Origin: an uncultured Porphyromonadaceae bacterium
GTDB lineage: Bacteria > Bacteroidota > Bacteroidia > Bacteroidales > Barnesiellaceae
Length of the DNA stretch: 64,000 nucleotides
Assembly: GCA_900538555.1 (NCBI GenBank)
Contig: UPYI01000018.1
Coordinates: 1 to 64,000, forward strand
Direction of reading: 5' to 3'
Shown: positions 24,801-32,544 of the stretch, one piece after another
Layout of the letters: each line of letters begins with the position of its first letter
Numbering within the stretch: position 1 is the stretch's first letter
Made by a program: the position numbers and the translations under genes
Notes under the pieces: generated by a model
The model's input: only the letters and a program-made list of their open reading frames with translations
Told to the model about the DNA's origin: nothing
Databases searched by the model: none

Positions 24801-27311
24801 ATGAAATATTACAAACTACTTTTGACAGTTGCATTGGGCATGGCGACCGTTTCATCGTTCGCCGCACCGGCAAAACGAAATCCTATCAAGGTTCAACAAC
24901 CGGACGGGACAACCCTTACCGTCTTGTTACAAGGTGACGAATACCAGCATTTCTACACAACGACCGACAATCTGCCGATCCGGAAATGCGAAGACGGCTA
25001 TTTCCGGTATATGGAAAACAGCAACCGGACCGTCGGTAATGTAATCGCCCGAAACATTACGGAGCGCAGCAATGCCGACAAATCTTATCTCGCCTCTTTA
25101 CCGACCCAAGAGATCCGTTCAGTTTTGGTAAAACAGAATGCGAAGAACCGTGTCGCAAATAAAAGAGGTTTGCGTTCGCAAGTTCCGCAATACGCTAAAT
25201 CGGAAGAGCCGGTACACGGCTTGATCATTTTGGTTGCCTTCAAAGATCAAGGATTCTCTTCGGTCGGAACCAACGAAGCGTTCACTGAAATGATGAATGC
25301 GGAAGGCTATTCGAAAAACAGAGCCATAGGCAGTGCCCGCGACTATTTTATCTCACAATCGAACGGCAAGTTCAAACCGGTATTCGATGTAGTAGGTCCT
25401 GTAACCCTGACTCGGAATATGGCATACTACGGAGGCAACGATTATAACGACAACGACATCCGTCCGGAAGAGATGATCGTCGATGCTTGCCAGGCAGCCG
25501 ACAAGTTAGGCGTTGATTTCTCCCAATACGACTTGAATAACGACGGGGAAATCGACCTCGTATATGTAATCTATGCCGGATACAGCGAAGCCGCAGGTGC
25601 CGATGCCAACACCATTTGGCCGCATGCTTGGGCTGTATATGACGGTGCACAAAAAACAGCGACCGTAGACGGATTGCTCATCAACAACTACGCTTGTTCT
25701 TCGGAGTTGGACGGAACAGACGGACTTGAACTCGACGGCATCGGTACATTCTGCCACGAGTACAGCCATACGCTCGGACTTCCGGACTTCTACAATACGG
25801 AAGATTCGTACGACTTTACTATGGATGCATGGAGCATTATGGACTACGGATGTTACAACAACGACGGCAAAGTGCCCTTGGGATATTCTGCATACGAACG
25901 CGAATACGTTGGCTGGATGACGATCGAAGATTTGGGCGATACCCCCCAAAGCATCCGGTTGGAGAATCTGGCAGACAGCCAAAAAGCATACAAAATAGTT
26001 TCAGATCGAAACGCCAATGAATATTTCGTATTCGAAAACCGCCAACAGACCGGCTGGGATGCTTACATGGAGGCTTCCGGCTTGATGATCACAGCTGTCG
26101 CATACGATCAGACGGCATGGGATAATAACGATTTGAACAACGGATACAAAAAACGGATGTATGTGGTTGCCGCCGACAACAGCTATTCAAGCCGTACCTT
26201 ATACGGTGACCTCTACCCTTACGCCGGCAACAACACGTTTACCAAAACAAGCCGTCCGGCATCCACGACTTACAGCGGCTATACTCTCGACCGCCCGGTA
26301 ACAGAGATCACCCACAAAGACGGCATCATCACATTCGACTATATGGGTGGAGCCAGTGCATTCCCCACACCGGTAGCTACCGCAGCAACCGATATCAAAT
26401 CGGCTTCGTTTACCGCCAACTGGAATGCAGTGGAAGGAGCAACCAGCTATACACTGCAAGTAGATAAAGTGAATAAAGACCTGCAAGTCGTATTCTCCGA
26501 AAACTTCGACCTATTCACCAAGCACGAAAGTACAAATATCTCGTCTACCCTCGATACTTACACTCAAACCAAAGGTTGGGGCGGACAGAATGTATTCTGT
26601 TATTCGACAGAGTGCAAATTGGGCAGCAAAAGCAATGACGGGAATCTGGTAACTCCGGCTATCGACCTGTCGGGCAATAACGGAGCATTCACCGTTTCGT
26701 TCGATGCCCGCTCTTTCGGAACAGACAACTCGTCGGTAGTGGTGTACCTTTGGGGTAATGCCGATGCCGAACAAATCGTTCCGTTAGAAAGCACGAACAC
26801 GACGATCTCCCTCAACTTCACGGGCGGTACAAGCAATAGCCAAATCGTCATCGAAGGTGAAAGCCGCATCATTATCGACAACCTCGCAATCAGTTCCGCC
26901 ACCGCATCGTCGGGCGACAACGATCCGAACACATATCCGTTGATATTCACGGATATTACCGGAACATCATACACCGTTAGCGGATTGGCAGAAGGCAACG
27001 ACTACCTTTATAAGGTGAAGGCTGTCGGCGCAGAAGGCGAATCGTCGTTCTCGAACACGATCACAGTTTCCCTGTCCAATAATAACTCGGCAGTAGAAAA
27101 GATCGGATCGGAAACCCGAATCTACGGTATGAACGGCAATCAAATCGCCATCCACTGTGAGAGACCGAGCGAAGTAACGGTTTACAGCATTACCGGAGCG
27201 CAAATATTGCGCCAACAAATCGGAGCAGGCTTCAACGCAATAGCCATGAATGTTCCGGGTATGTACATCGTGAAATGCGGTGATACCATAACGAAAGTGA
27301 GAGTAAAATAA
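24801..27311 (+). CDS. Secreted M6-family metalloprotease with T9SS sorting domain
   Basis: A protein of 836 residues with signal peptide MKYYKLLLTVALGMATVSSFA. Residues about 130-420 form an M6 (immune inhibitor A-like) peptidase domain. The zinc motif is HEYSHTLGLPD, with His319, Glu320, His323 and Asp329 (HExxHxxGxxD). A calcium-binding-like loop DLNNDGEIDLVYVIYAGYSE precedes it. After the peptidase come a jelly-roll/MAM-like segment (residues 560-700) split into fibronectin III-like halves. The last 70 residues (ETRIYGMNGNQIAI ... MYIVKCGDTITKVRVK) are a type IX sorting domain. It is probably a surface or secreted protease. The stop codon lies inside a type C repeat. Confidence 0.88.
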   Translation: MKYYKLLLTVALGMATVSSFAAPAKRNPIKVQQPDGTTLTVLLQGDEYQHFYTTTDNLPIRKCEDGYFRYMENSNRTVGNVIARNITERSNADKSYLASLPTQEIRSVLVKQNAKNRVANKRGLRSQVPQYAKSEEPVHGLIILVAFKDQGFSSVGTNEAFTEMMNAEGYSKNRAIGSARDYFISQSNGKFKPVFDVVGPVTLTRNMAYYGGNDYNDNDIRPEEMIVDACQAADKLGVDFSQYDLNNDGEIDLVYVIYAGYSEAAGADANTIWPHAWAVYDGAQKTATVDGLLINNYACSSELDGTDGLELDGIGTFCHEYSHTLGLPDFYNTEDSYDFTMDAWSIMDYGCYNNDGKVPLGYSAYEREYVGWMTIEDLGDTPQSIRLENLADSQKAYKIVSDRNANEYFVFENRQQTGWDAYMEASGLMITAVAYDQTAWDNNDLNNGYKKRMYVVAADNSYSSRTLYGDLYPYAGNNTFTKTSRPASTTYSGYTLDRPVTEITHKDGIITFDYMGGASAFPTPVATAATDIKSASFTANWNAVEGATSYTLQVDKVNKDLQVVFSENFDLFTKHESTNISSTLDTYTQTKGWGGQNVFCYSTECKLGSKSNDGNLVTPAIDLSGNNGAFTVSFDARSFGTDNSSVVVYLWGNADAEQIVPLESTNTTISLNFTGGTSNSQIVIEGESRIIIDNLAISSATASSGDNDPNTYPLIFTDITGTSYTVSGLAEGNDYLYKVKAVGAEGESSFSNTITVSLSNNNSAVEKIGSETRIYGMNGNQIAIHCERPSEVTVYSITGAQILRQQIGAGFNAIAMNVPGMYIVKCGDTITKVRVK

Positions 27312-27490
27312 ACTGCAAGCCGAGCGCAGAAGCGGTCAAGTGAAAACTTGAACCGATTATGCCGAGGCGAAGCGTTTATTGAAAACCCAAAAGTTTAAAA
27401 TAAACTGCAAGCCGAGCGCAGAAGCCGTCAAGAGAAACTTGAACGGATTATGCCGAGGCGAAGCGTTTATTGAAAACCCAAAAAGTTTAA
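27305..27490. repeat. Two tandem type C palindromic elements with compensatory change
   Basis: Two copies of about 92 bases (AAAATAAACTGCAAGCCGAG ... GAAAACCCAAAAGTTT). Copy 1 has the stem CGGTCAAG/CTTGAACCG (27333-27355) and copy 2 CCGTCAAG/CTTGAACGG (27425-27446). A G-to-C change on the left is matched by C-to-G on the right, so the hairpin is conserved while its sequence is not. The protease stop codon (27309-27311) is part of copy 1. Confidence 0.75.
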
Positions 27491-27513
27491 AATAAACACA
27501 CGACACACTACGC

Positions 27514-27553
27514 AAAGAAACGGTTGGGCTCGATGCCCGACCGTTTCTTTTTA
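27514..27553 (+). terminator. Intrinsic terminator after the protease and repeats
   Basis: AAAGAAACGGTTGGGC and GCCCGACCGTTTCTTTTT pair around TCGAT with one mismatch and end in a T-run. Confidence 0.88.
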
Positions 27554-27701
27554 TTACAGATTCTCAACAGCCCGGCTCAACCCATAGAAGAACCGGTTCA
27601 TTTTCGGAAGTCCATGCAGCGAACGGCGAACTTTCCCGCTCCACCCTTCTTCTTTTTTCGAGATAAAATAATACCTTTGAATCTGAAACCGACCCAAGAA
27701 T

Positions 27702-28553
27702 ATGCCGCAACAACTTCCACAACATAAAGCCCTTATCCTTTCGGATTTCGGAGTACAACTTCGCAGAGTTACTTTTGCAGAAGAGAAAAACAAACCGGTG
27801 ACCTATCCTCATCAAGACGACTATTATATCATCGGCATGGTTGAAAAAGGAAGTGGGTCCGGTATCATCGATTTTAAAGAGTGCAACTTCTCTCAGGGTG
27901 ACGTATTTCTTATACAACCGGGACAGGTACACCGGTTCATCGGTTCAAATGATGTAGAAGGCTGGATACTTTTTACCGACAGCAGTTTCGTCGGAGACGC
28001 GGAGAAAAACATCTTCGACAATTTTCTGTTGTTCGCCTCATCGGTCAAGGTCGGTATACAACGGATGAACGAGCTGAAACAGATTGCTTCTATCCTTGCA
28101 GACCGAATCGGTCGTGCCTCCGACAAACAGTCCAAGACAACTGCAAGGCGGCTAACGGAAACGTTTGTCAGTATCGTTGCCGAGACGGTACAGGAAACCG
28201 GATTGCAGCACATCAAGTCCAGCCGCAGACAAATTGAAATCGTTCTTGCATTCCGGCATCTGCTAACAGAGCACCTTGCTGTAAACCGCTCCCCCTCCTA
28301 CTACGCCTCACATCTGAACATCTCGCCCGCCTATCTGAACGAAGTGGTGAAAGAGGTTACAGGAATGAATGCCTCTTCGTATATCCGAAATGAAACGGTA
28401 TTGCAGGCAAAGCGGCTGCTCGTCCATACCACCCTCGCCGTAAAAGAAATATCCGATCGGCTCGGCATAGACGATTATGCCTATTTTTCCCGGTTATTTA
28501 CACAAACGGCTGGTGTAAGCCCCAGCGTATTCAGAGAAAGAAACCTCGAATAG
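27702..28553 (+). CDS. AraC-family transcription regulator
   Basis: A regulator of 283 residues. The N-terminal 120 residues are a cupin-like sensor (YPHQDDYYIIGMVEKGSGSG, VFLIQPGQVHRFIGS). The C-terminal 100 residues carry two helix-turn-helix motifs of the AraC type (YYASHLNISPAYLNEVVKEV and VKEISDRLGIDDYAYFSRLF). The ligand is unknown. A TACCTTTG box at 27672-27679 is a likely promoter. The gene before the small ferredoxin-like membrane protein may control it, as they lie on the same strand 75 bases apart, but nothing more supports this. Confidence 0.85.
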   Translation: MPQQLPQHKALILSDFGVQLRRVTFAEEKNKPVTYPHQDDYYIIGMVEKGSGSGIIDFKECNFSQGDVFLIQPGQVHRFIGSNDVEGWILFTDSSFVGDAEKNIFDNFLLFASSVKVGIQRMNELKQIASILADRIGRASDKQSKTTARRLTETFVSIVAETVQETGLQHIKSSRRQIEIVLAFRHLLTEHLAVNRSPSYYASHLNISPAYLNEVVKEVTGMNASSYIRNETVLQAKRLLVHTTLAVKEISDRLGIDDYAYFSRLFTQTAGVSPSVFRERNLE

Positions 28554-28628
28554 TCCAAGTAGCACCTCGTTTCGTCTATCACCTTTTTGCTTCGCCCCAC
28601 TTAATTTTGCAGTAAAAAAGGAACAAGG

Positions 28629-29270
28629 ATGAAAAGAATAACAACAGAGTACGTCGGGATGGATCCACGTCGTTGCGTGGCATGCTGGGAATGTGTGGAT
28701 AACTGTCCGAAGGATGTTATCGGCAAGGTCGGTTTTCTATGGCACAAACACGCGGTATTCAAGAATGCCGATAGCTGCATCGGCTGTAACAAGTGTATAA
28801 AAACCTGTCCTCACGGTGTATTTTTCAAGCCGGATGAAACCGCCGTCGCCCATCGGGCAAAGGTAAAAAAGAGTAGTGTCGGACAACGGCTGTTACCATT
28901 GACATTCGTTGTATCAGCCGTTACGGGTATCGGCTTGCATATCGCCGGACACGGAACCAGCCACGAGGTTTGGCACAACTGGGCTGTAATACATGTCGTC
29001 GCAAGTGTTCTTTGGCTTGTATCCGCAGGATTTCACATCGGAAGACATCGGCATTGGTACAAGACACTCTTCGCAAAAGGGATCGGCAAAAAAAGCCGGA
29101 TAACCTTCACTCTATCGGTAATCTTTCCGATAGTGGCGGTCACCGGCATATTGTTACTGGCGTTTGTAGACGGAGCGAACTCGGATGTGGGATTATGGCA
29201 TTACAAACTCGGTATCCTCCTGATCGGTCTTTCCCTGCTTCATGTTTTCCGTCGAAGAGTCCGAAAATGA
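28629..29270 (+). CDS. Membrane protein with two 4Fe-4S clusters and DUF4405-like domain
   Basis: A protein of 213 residues. The N-terminus holds two ferredoxin motifs, CVACWECVDNCP and CIGCNKCIKTCP, enough for two [4Fe-4S] clusters. The rest has about four membrane helices with several histidines (GLHIAGHGTSHEVWHNWAVIH, then HIGRHRH and LWHYK), as in the DUF4405 family and in b-type cytochrome domains. It could pass electrons between a soluble donor and a membrane haem or quinone, which is inference. A TAATTTTG box at 28602-28609 lies 20 bases before the start. Confidence 0.7.
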   Translation: MKRITTEYVGMDPRRCVACWECVDNCPKDVIGKVGFLWHKHAVFKNADSCIGCNKCIKTCPHGVFFKPDETAVAHRAKVKKSSVGQRLLPLTFVVSAVTGIGLHIAGHGTSHEVWHNWAVIHVVASVLWLVSAGFHIGRHRHWYKTLFAKGIGKKSRITFTLSVIFPIVAVTGILLLAFVDGANSDVGLWHYKLGILLIGLSLLHVFRRRVRK

Positions 29271-29343
29271 TACACCCTACCCGCTCATTCGCTTACGGAT
29301 ATTATAACGTCGGGATATTACCTTAAAATTACGGCAAGTAAAA

Positions 29344-30189
29344 TCAGATTTTCTCAAAGCAAACGGATACCCATTGCTTTTTCTCGTGATGATGTACATA
29401 CCGCAATCCATTCCGTTCTGCCTCCTCACGGATAGAAGGAATATCCTGTTCGTAAAACCCGCTCATATATATACGGGCTCCGGGATTCATATATGCGACA
29501 TAATATCGCATATTGTCCAATAAGATATTCCGGTTGATGTTGGCAAATACCAGATCGTACGTTTCACCACCCAGTTGTTCCGAACCGCCCAATCGTACCG
29601 ATATGCTGTCGGCGACGCCATTCAGACGTACATTTTCAACGGCATTTTCGTAAGCGAACTCGTCGATGTCGATCGCTGTTACACGGGCTGCCCCACACAT
29701 CCGAGCCAGAATCGCCAATACCGCAGTTCCGCACCCCATATCAAGTACGTTCTTTCCGGCAATATCGGCATGCAGAATTTCCGAAAGCATGAGGCTGGTC
29801 GTCTCGTGGTGCCCCGTACCGAATGCCATCTTCGGATCGATAAGTATGTCGTATTGCGCTTTCGGAACATCGGTATGAAAAGAACTATGGATAATACATT
29901 TGTCCTCGACCGCAATCGGCTTGAAGTAGTTTTTTTCCCACTCCTCGTTCCAATCCTGTCCGGGTACAAGTTCCGCAGCATAGTCGCAACACACCTCCAA
30001 CGGGAATTCGTCGAGCGTACGGTTCAATGCCTCCGCATCGAAAAGGGATTGTTGTATATAAGCCGTCAGCCCGTCTGTTTCCGGCACGAAACTTTCGTAG
30101 CCTATGTCTGCCAGATACGATGCCAATACATCCGTAACCGCCTCATTGCAAGGCTCGACGGATATTTTCACCTGCATATAATCGTTCAT
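29344..30189 (-). CDS. prmA: Ribosomal protein L11 methyltransferase
   Basis: An S-adenosylmethionine-dependent methyltransferase of 281 residues. The AdoMet-binding segment is VLDMGCGTAVLAILARMCG followed by VTAIDID; GTGHHETTSLML and FANINRN are marks of PrmA, which trimethylates ribosomal protein L11. The N-terminal 120 residues form the substrate-recognition part. It is 9 bases downstream of the TPR gene at 30199 and probably shares its transcript. Confidence 0.9.
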   Translation of the reverse strand: MNDYMQVKISVEPCNEAVTDVLASYLADIGYESFVPETDGLTAYIQQSLFDAEALNRTLDEFPLEVCCDYAAELVPGQDWNEEWEKNYFKPIAVEDKCIIHSSFHTDVPKAQYDILIDPKMAFGTGHHETTSLMLSEILHADIAGKNVLDMGCGTAVLAILARMCGAARVTAIDIDEFAYENAVENVRLNGVADSISVRLGGSEQLGGETYDLVFANINRNILLDNMRYYVAYMNPGARIYMSGFYEQDIPSIREEAERNGLRYVHHHEKKQWVSVCFEKI

Positions 30190-30198
30190 ATCCTATGT

Positions 30199-30951
30199 TT
30201 AATCGTTGTTCTTTCTTATTTTTTCCTGTACGCGAGGATAGAGTGTTTCCGTTACAAACGTATATTGCGGATATTCTTTCATCAACCATGCATACATTTC
30301 GGATGCCTTTTCGAGCTGCCCGCTTTTTTCATACGAAAGCCCAATCGTCACCAACAGTTGCAAATATAGCCAATTTTCGCGAATCTCGTCCGGGTTTTGT
30401 TCAAACAACTTCCGGGCATCTTCGTAGTACGCGATAGACTTTTCGATATCACCGCCCAACATATCGGGCATATAAAGGAATACATTACCGTAAAGTATCT
30501 TCAACCACGGGTCGTCGGGCTGCTTGTTGTAGGCACTCCGCACATCGGAGAGCATACCGACAGCAAGTATCGTCGCCTTCATCGGGCTCAATGCGATACG
30601 GAAGCCGGTGATGTTGGCACGCAATGCCAGCAACCGCATACTTTCGGGATAACGTTTTACATACGATTTCGCCAACGGGACCAAATGCAACAGGCAATCG
30701 GATGCCTCATCTTTCTTTTTCTTATCGAGGTAGTGCCCTACCAAGCCGTAATATCCGCAAATGATTTCTTCCGCGCCTTCGCGCGTATCGCAGTCGGGAT
30801 CGGACTGCATCTCCTGTAAAATCGGAGCCCACTGCATCATCTGCCGTTCGACAAACAACCGGTACAACTCCGCCCTATATTCAGACAATGGTCTGGCATT
30901 CGCTGCCAAGCACAAAAATACCAGACAGCACCCTATCGTTATTCGTTTCAT
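30199..30951 (-). CDS. Secreted TPR-like protein
   Basis: A protein of 250 residues with a cleavable signal (MKRITIGCCLVFLCLAANA). The rest is all-helical with TPR-like units (SIAYYEDARKLFEQNPDEIR, YEKSGQLEKASEMYAWLMKE). It is likely a periplasmic protein of unknown role, perhaps an adaptor. It starts the short operon with prmA. Confidence 0.65.
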   Translation of the reverse strand: MKRITIGCCLVFLCLAANARPLSEYRAELYRLFVERQMMQWAPILQEMQSDPDCDTREGAEEIICGYYGLVGHYLDKKKKDEASDCLLHLVPLAKSYVKRYPESMRLLALRANITGFRIALSPMKATILAVGMLSDVRSAYNKQPDDPWLKILYGNVFLYMPDMLGGDIEKSIAYYEDARKLFEQNPDEIRENWLYLQLLVTIGLSYEKSGQLEKASEMYAWLMKEYPQYTFVTETLYPRVQEKIRKNND

Positions 30952-31003
30952 CCTTTTATTTTTAATGTCAATCTATGGCTGTACGCCACACCTGCCGCAT
31001 GCG

Positions 31004-31291
31004 TTATCGACGGAAACGACGTATCATGCGCACAATTCTATTATAAATACGGTAGCCCCACAACGCCGATTCGAAAATAGAAAAGCCAGCCAACATATTC
31101 TTACCGAAAAATCCCCATATCGAGCGGGTCTGTTTGACCGGGCTCACCATCTGGGTATATGTATTTTCCAACACATTTCTTTGCATGGCTATCTCGGCAA
31201 GCAGTTCCGCTTTCCGTTCTCTCAACTCCTTTAATGTCATTCCGCCGGCAGCGGGTATTTGTTTATCGGATATCTGTTTATACTGTGTCAT
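31004..31291 (-). CDS. Small protein of the YtxH/holin-like envelope cluster
   Basis: A protein of 95 residues. A helical N-terminal half (LKELRERKAELLAEIAMQRN) is followed by a weakly hydrophobic stretch (WGFFGKNMLAGFSIFESALW) and a very basic end (RMIRRFRR). It begins 12 bases after the holin-like gene, and the same arrangement of small genes is familiar to me from other Bacteroidetes. It is probably membrane-associated; function unknown. Confidence 0.65.
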   Translation of the reverse strand: MTQYKQISDKQIPAAGGMTLKELRERKAELLAEIAMQRNVLENTYTQMVSPVKQTRSIWGFFGKNMLAGFSIFESALWGYRIYNRIVRMIRRFRR

Positions 31292-31303
31292 ATCGGTCTT
31301 GCT

Positions 31304-31711
31304 CTATTGTTCTACATTGAGGTCTTCTTCCCGACTATCCGACGATGCGGAGTCTTCCTTATCATTATCGGACAATAACACTTTGGTGAGAAATCGGGTG
31401 ATCGGATTTATAATCAACGGAGTACGGAATACGATCACAACGACGGCACACAGCAGTGCAATCCCAGCCAAAACGGCATAGCTCCACATCAATCCGATAT
31501 AAGGCTCCATCAGATAAACCAATGCAAACGAAAGGTAAAACATAGCACCGGTCATGAATATCAGTGCCAAGATCAATACCAACGTCATCGACCCGATCAG
31601 ACTGATCTTCTCGGTGGCTGTCAGTTTTACATAATCGAACTGTAAAGTCAAATATTTTTTACCCTCTTCAAAAATTTGTCTGAAAGAGGAGCGGTTATCT
31701 GTATCCGGCAT
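31304..31711 (-). CDS. Holin-superfamily-III-like membrane protein (PF07332 type)
   Basis: A protein of 135 residues from ATG at 31711. Two adjacent hydrophobic segments (ISLIGSMTLVLILALIFMTG and VLAGIALLCAVVVIVFRTPL) lie in the middle, with a soluble helical start and an acidic tail (SDNDKEDSASSDSREEDLN). This is the pattern of the actinobacterial/phage holin family often found with YtxH proteins in Bacteroidetes, where it is thought to be a stress-related envelope protein. The in-frame extension to 31765 runs into the type C repeat and was not used. Confidence 0.72.
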   Translation of the reverse strand: MPDTDNRSSFRQIFEEGKKYLTLQFDYVKLTATEKISLIGSMTLVLILALIFMTGAMFYLSFALVYLMEPYIGLMWSYAVLAGIALLCAVVVIVFRTPLIINPITRFLTKVLLSDNDKEDSASSDSREEDLNVEQ

Positions 31712-31724
31712 AAATGATGTATTA

Positions 31725-31823
31725 AAATAAACGCATCGCCTCGGCATAATCGGTTCAAGTTCCACTCGACCGCATTTGCTCTCGGCTTGCTGTTTATTGA
31801 AAACTGAAAGTTTAAAATAGATG
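31725..31823. repeat. Type C palindromic element, inverted
   Basis: GCCTCGGCATAATCGGTTCAAG ... TTTGCTCTCGGC is the outer-arm pattern, with the ATAAAC and GAAAACTGAAAGTTTAAAAT flanks of type C. The stem GGTTCAAG/CTCGACC has one mismatch. It lies inside the three-gene cluster between the YtxH and holin-like genes. Confidence 0.6.
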
Positions 31824-31890
31824 CAACGGAATACTGCTTGAAATTCGATTCAAACAGTATCCCGATACTTTTCCAGAAAAGTTCACTCGG

Positions 31891-32097
31891 TTATTCTTCT
31901 ACCTTCGCAGCTTTCCCTTTGATTTTTTCTACGATCTTCTCAACGTCTTCTTTGGTCATAGGCACACCTTTTTCCTCCAAAGAGTGACGAATACGCGATC
32001 TGGTCTCTTCGCCTTTTTCGGGAGCGAACAAAACACCTGCCATAACACCCACGGCTGCCCCGCCGAGAAATGCCAATAATGTTCCTAAATTTTTCAT
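31891..32097 (-). CDS. YtxH domain protein
   Basis: A protein of 68 residues. One membrane segment with the family pattern (LLAFLGGAAVGVMAGVLFAP followed by EKGEETRSRI) and a charged lysine-rich tail (VEKIVEKIKGKAAKVEE) identify YtxH, a general stress family. The start is ATG at 32097; the longer frame to 32241 crosses the promoter. It is the first gene of the cluster with the holin-like and small genes. Confidence 0.8.
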   Translation of the reverse strand: MKNLGTLLAFLGGAAVGVMAGVLFAPEKGEETRSRIRHSLEEKGVPMTKEDVEKIVEKIKGKAAKVEE

Positions 32098-32197
32098 AAC
32101 GTTTAAGTATTGAGTATTGTTTTTAATTAAAAAAAGCCCTTCATCTTCGGCGATATTCCCAGCAAATAGGAGTGCTATCCGACAAGTAACCTTTTTC

Positions 32198-32205
32198 CAA
32201 AGATA
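32198..32205 (-). promoter_or_regulatory. -7 box for the YtxH cluster
   Basis: TATCTTTG on the minus strand, about 100 bases before the YtxH start; the -33 element is weak. Confidence 0.5.
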
Positions 32206-32300
32206 ACAAAAATCATAACAGGTTGTTACACCTCTACTCATATATTAAACTTTTTTACAAAAATCATACACGCAACAATATAACAAGGATTTCGACTTAT

Positions 32301-32524
32301 ATTTATCTTTGTAGAAGATAAGCTGCGCCTCAACATAGATCAAGTAAACTCATCTCTGTATTCGGCTTGCATTATCTTTGTAGAAGATAAGCTGCACCTC
32401 GGCATAGTTCAAATAAATTTGACTCTGCTCTCGGTTTGCACTATCTTTGCCCTAAGCGAAAATAGGCTGCACCTCGACATAGTTCAAATAAATTTGACTC
32501 TGCTCTCGGTTTGCACTATCTTTG
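32301..32524 (+). promoter_or_regulatory. Four stacked promoter elements upstream of uvrA
   Basis: Four TATCTTTG boxes lie at 32304, 32373, 32442 and 32517, spaced 69, 69 and 75 bases. The third and fourth have TTG at exactly 20 bases (32419-32421, 32494-32496). Each unit has the arm CCTCGGCATAG (or CTCGACATAG), a palindrome CAAAT-AA-ATTTG in the last two, and the arm CTCTGCTCTCGG. TTATCTT and AAGATAA form an inverted repeat over the first two boxes. All point at uvrA. Confidence 0.75.
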
Positions 32525-32544
32525 CCCCCGGAAACAAAATATAT

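Noticed and set aside
32419..32544. Longer N-terminus for UvrA
   Set aside because: The extra 42 residues are a translation of the promoter repeats, with LLSVCTIFA occurring twice; UvrA normally starts near the ATG at 32545.
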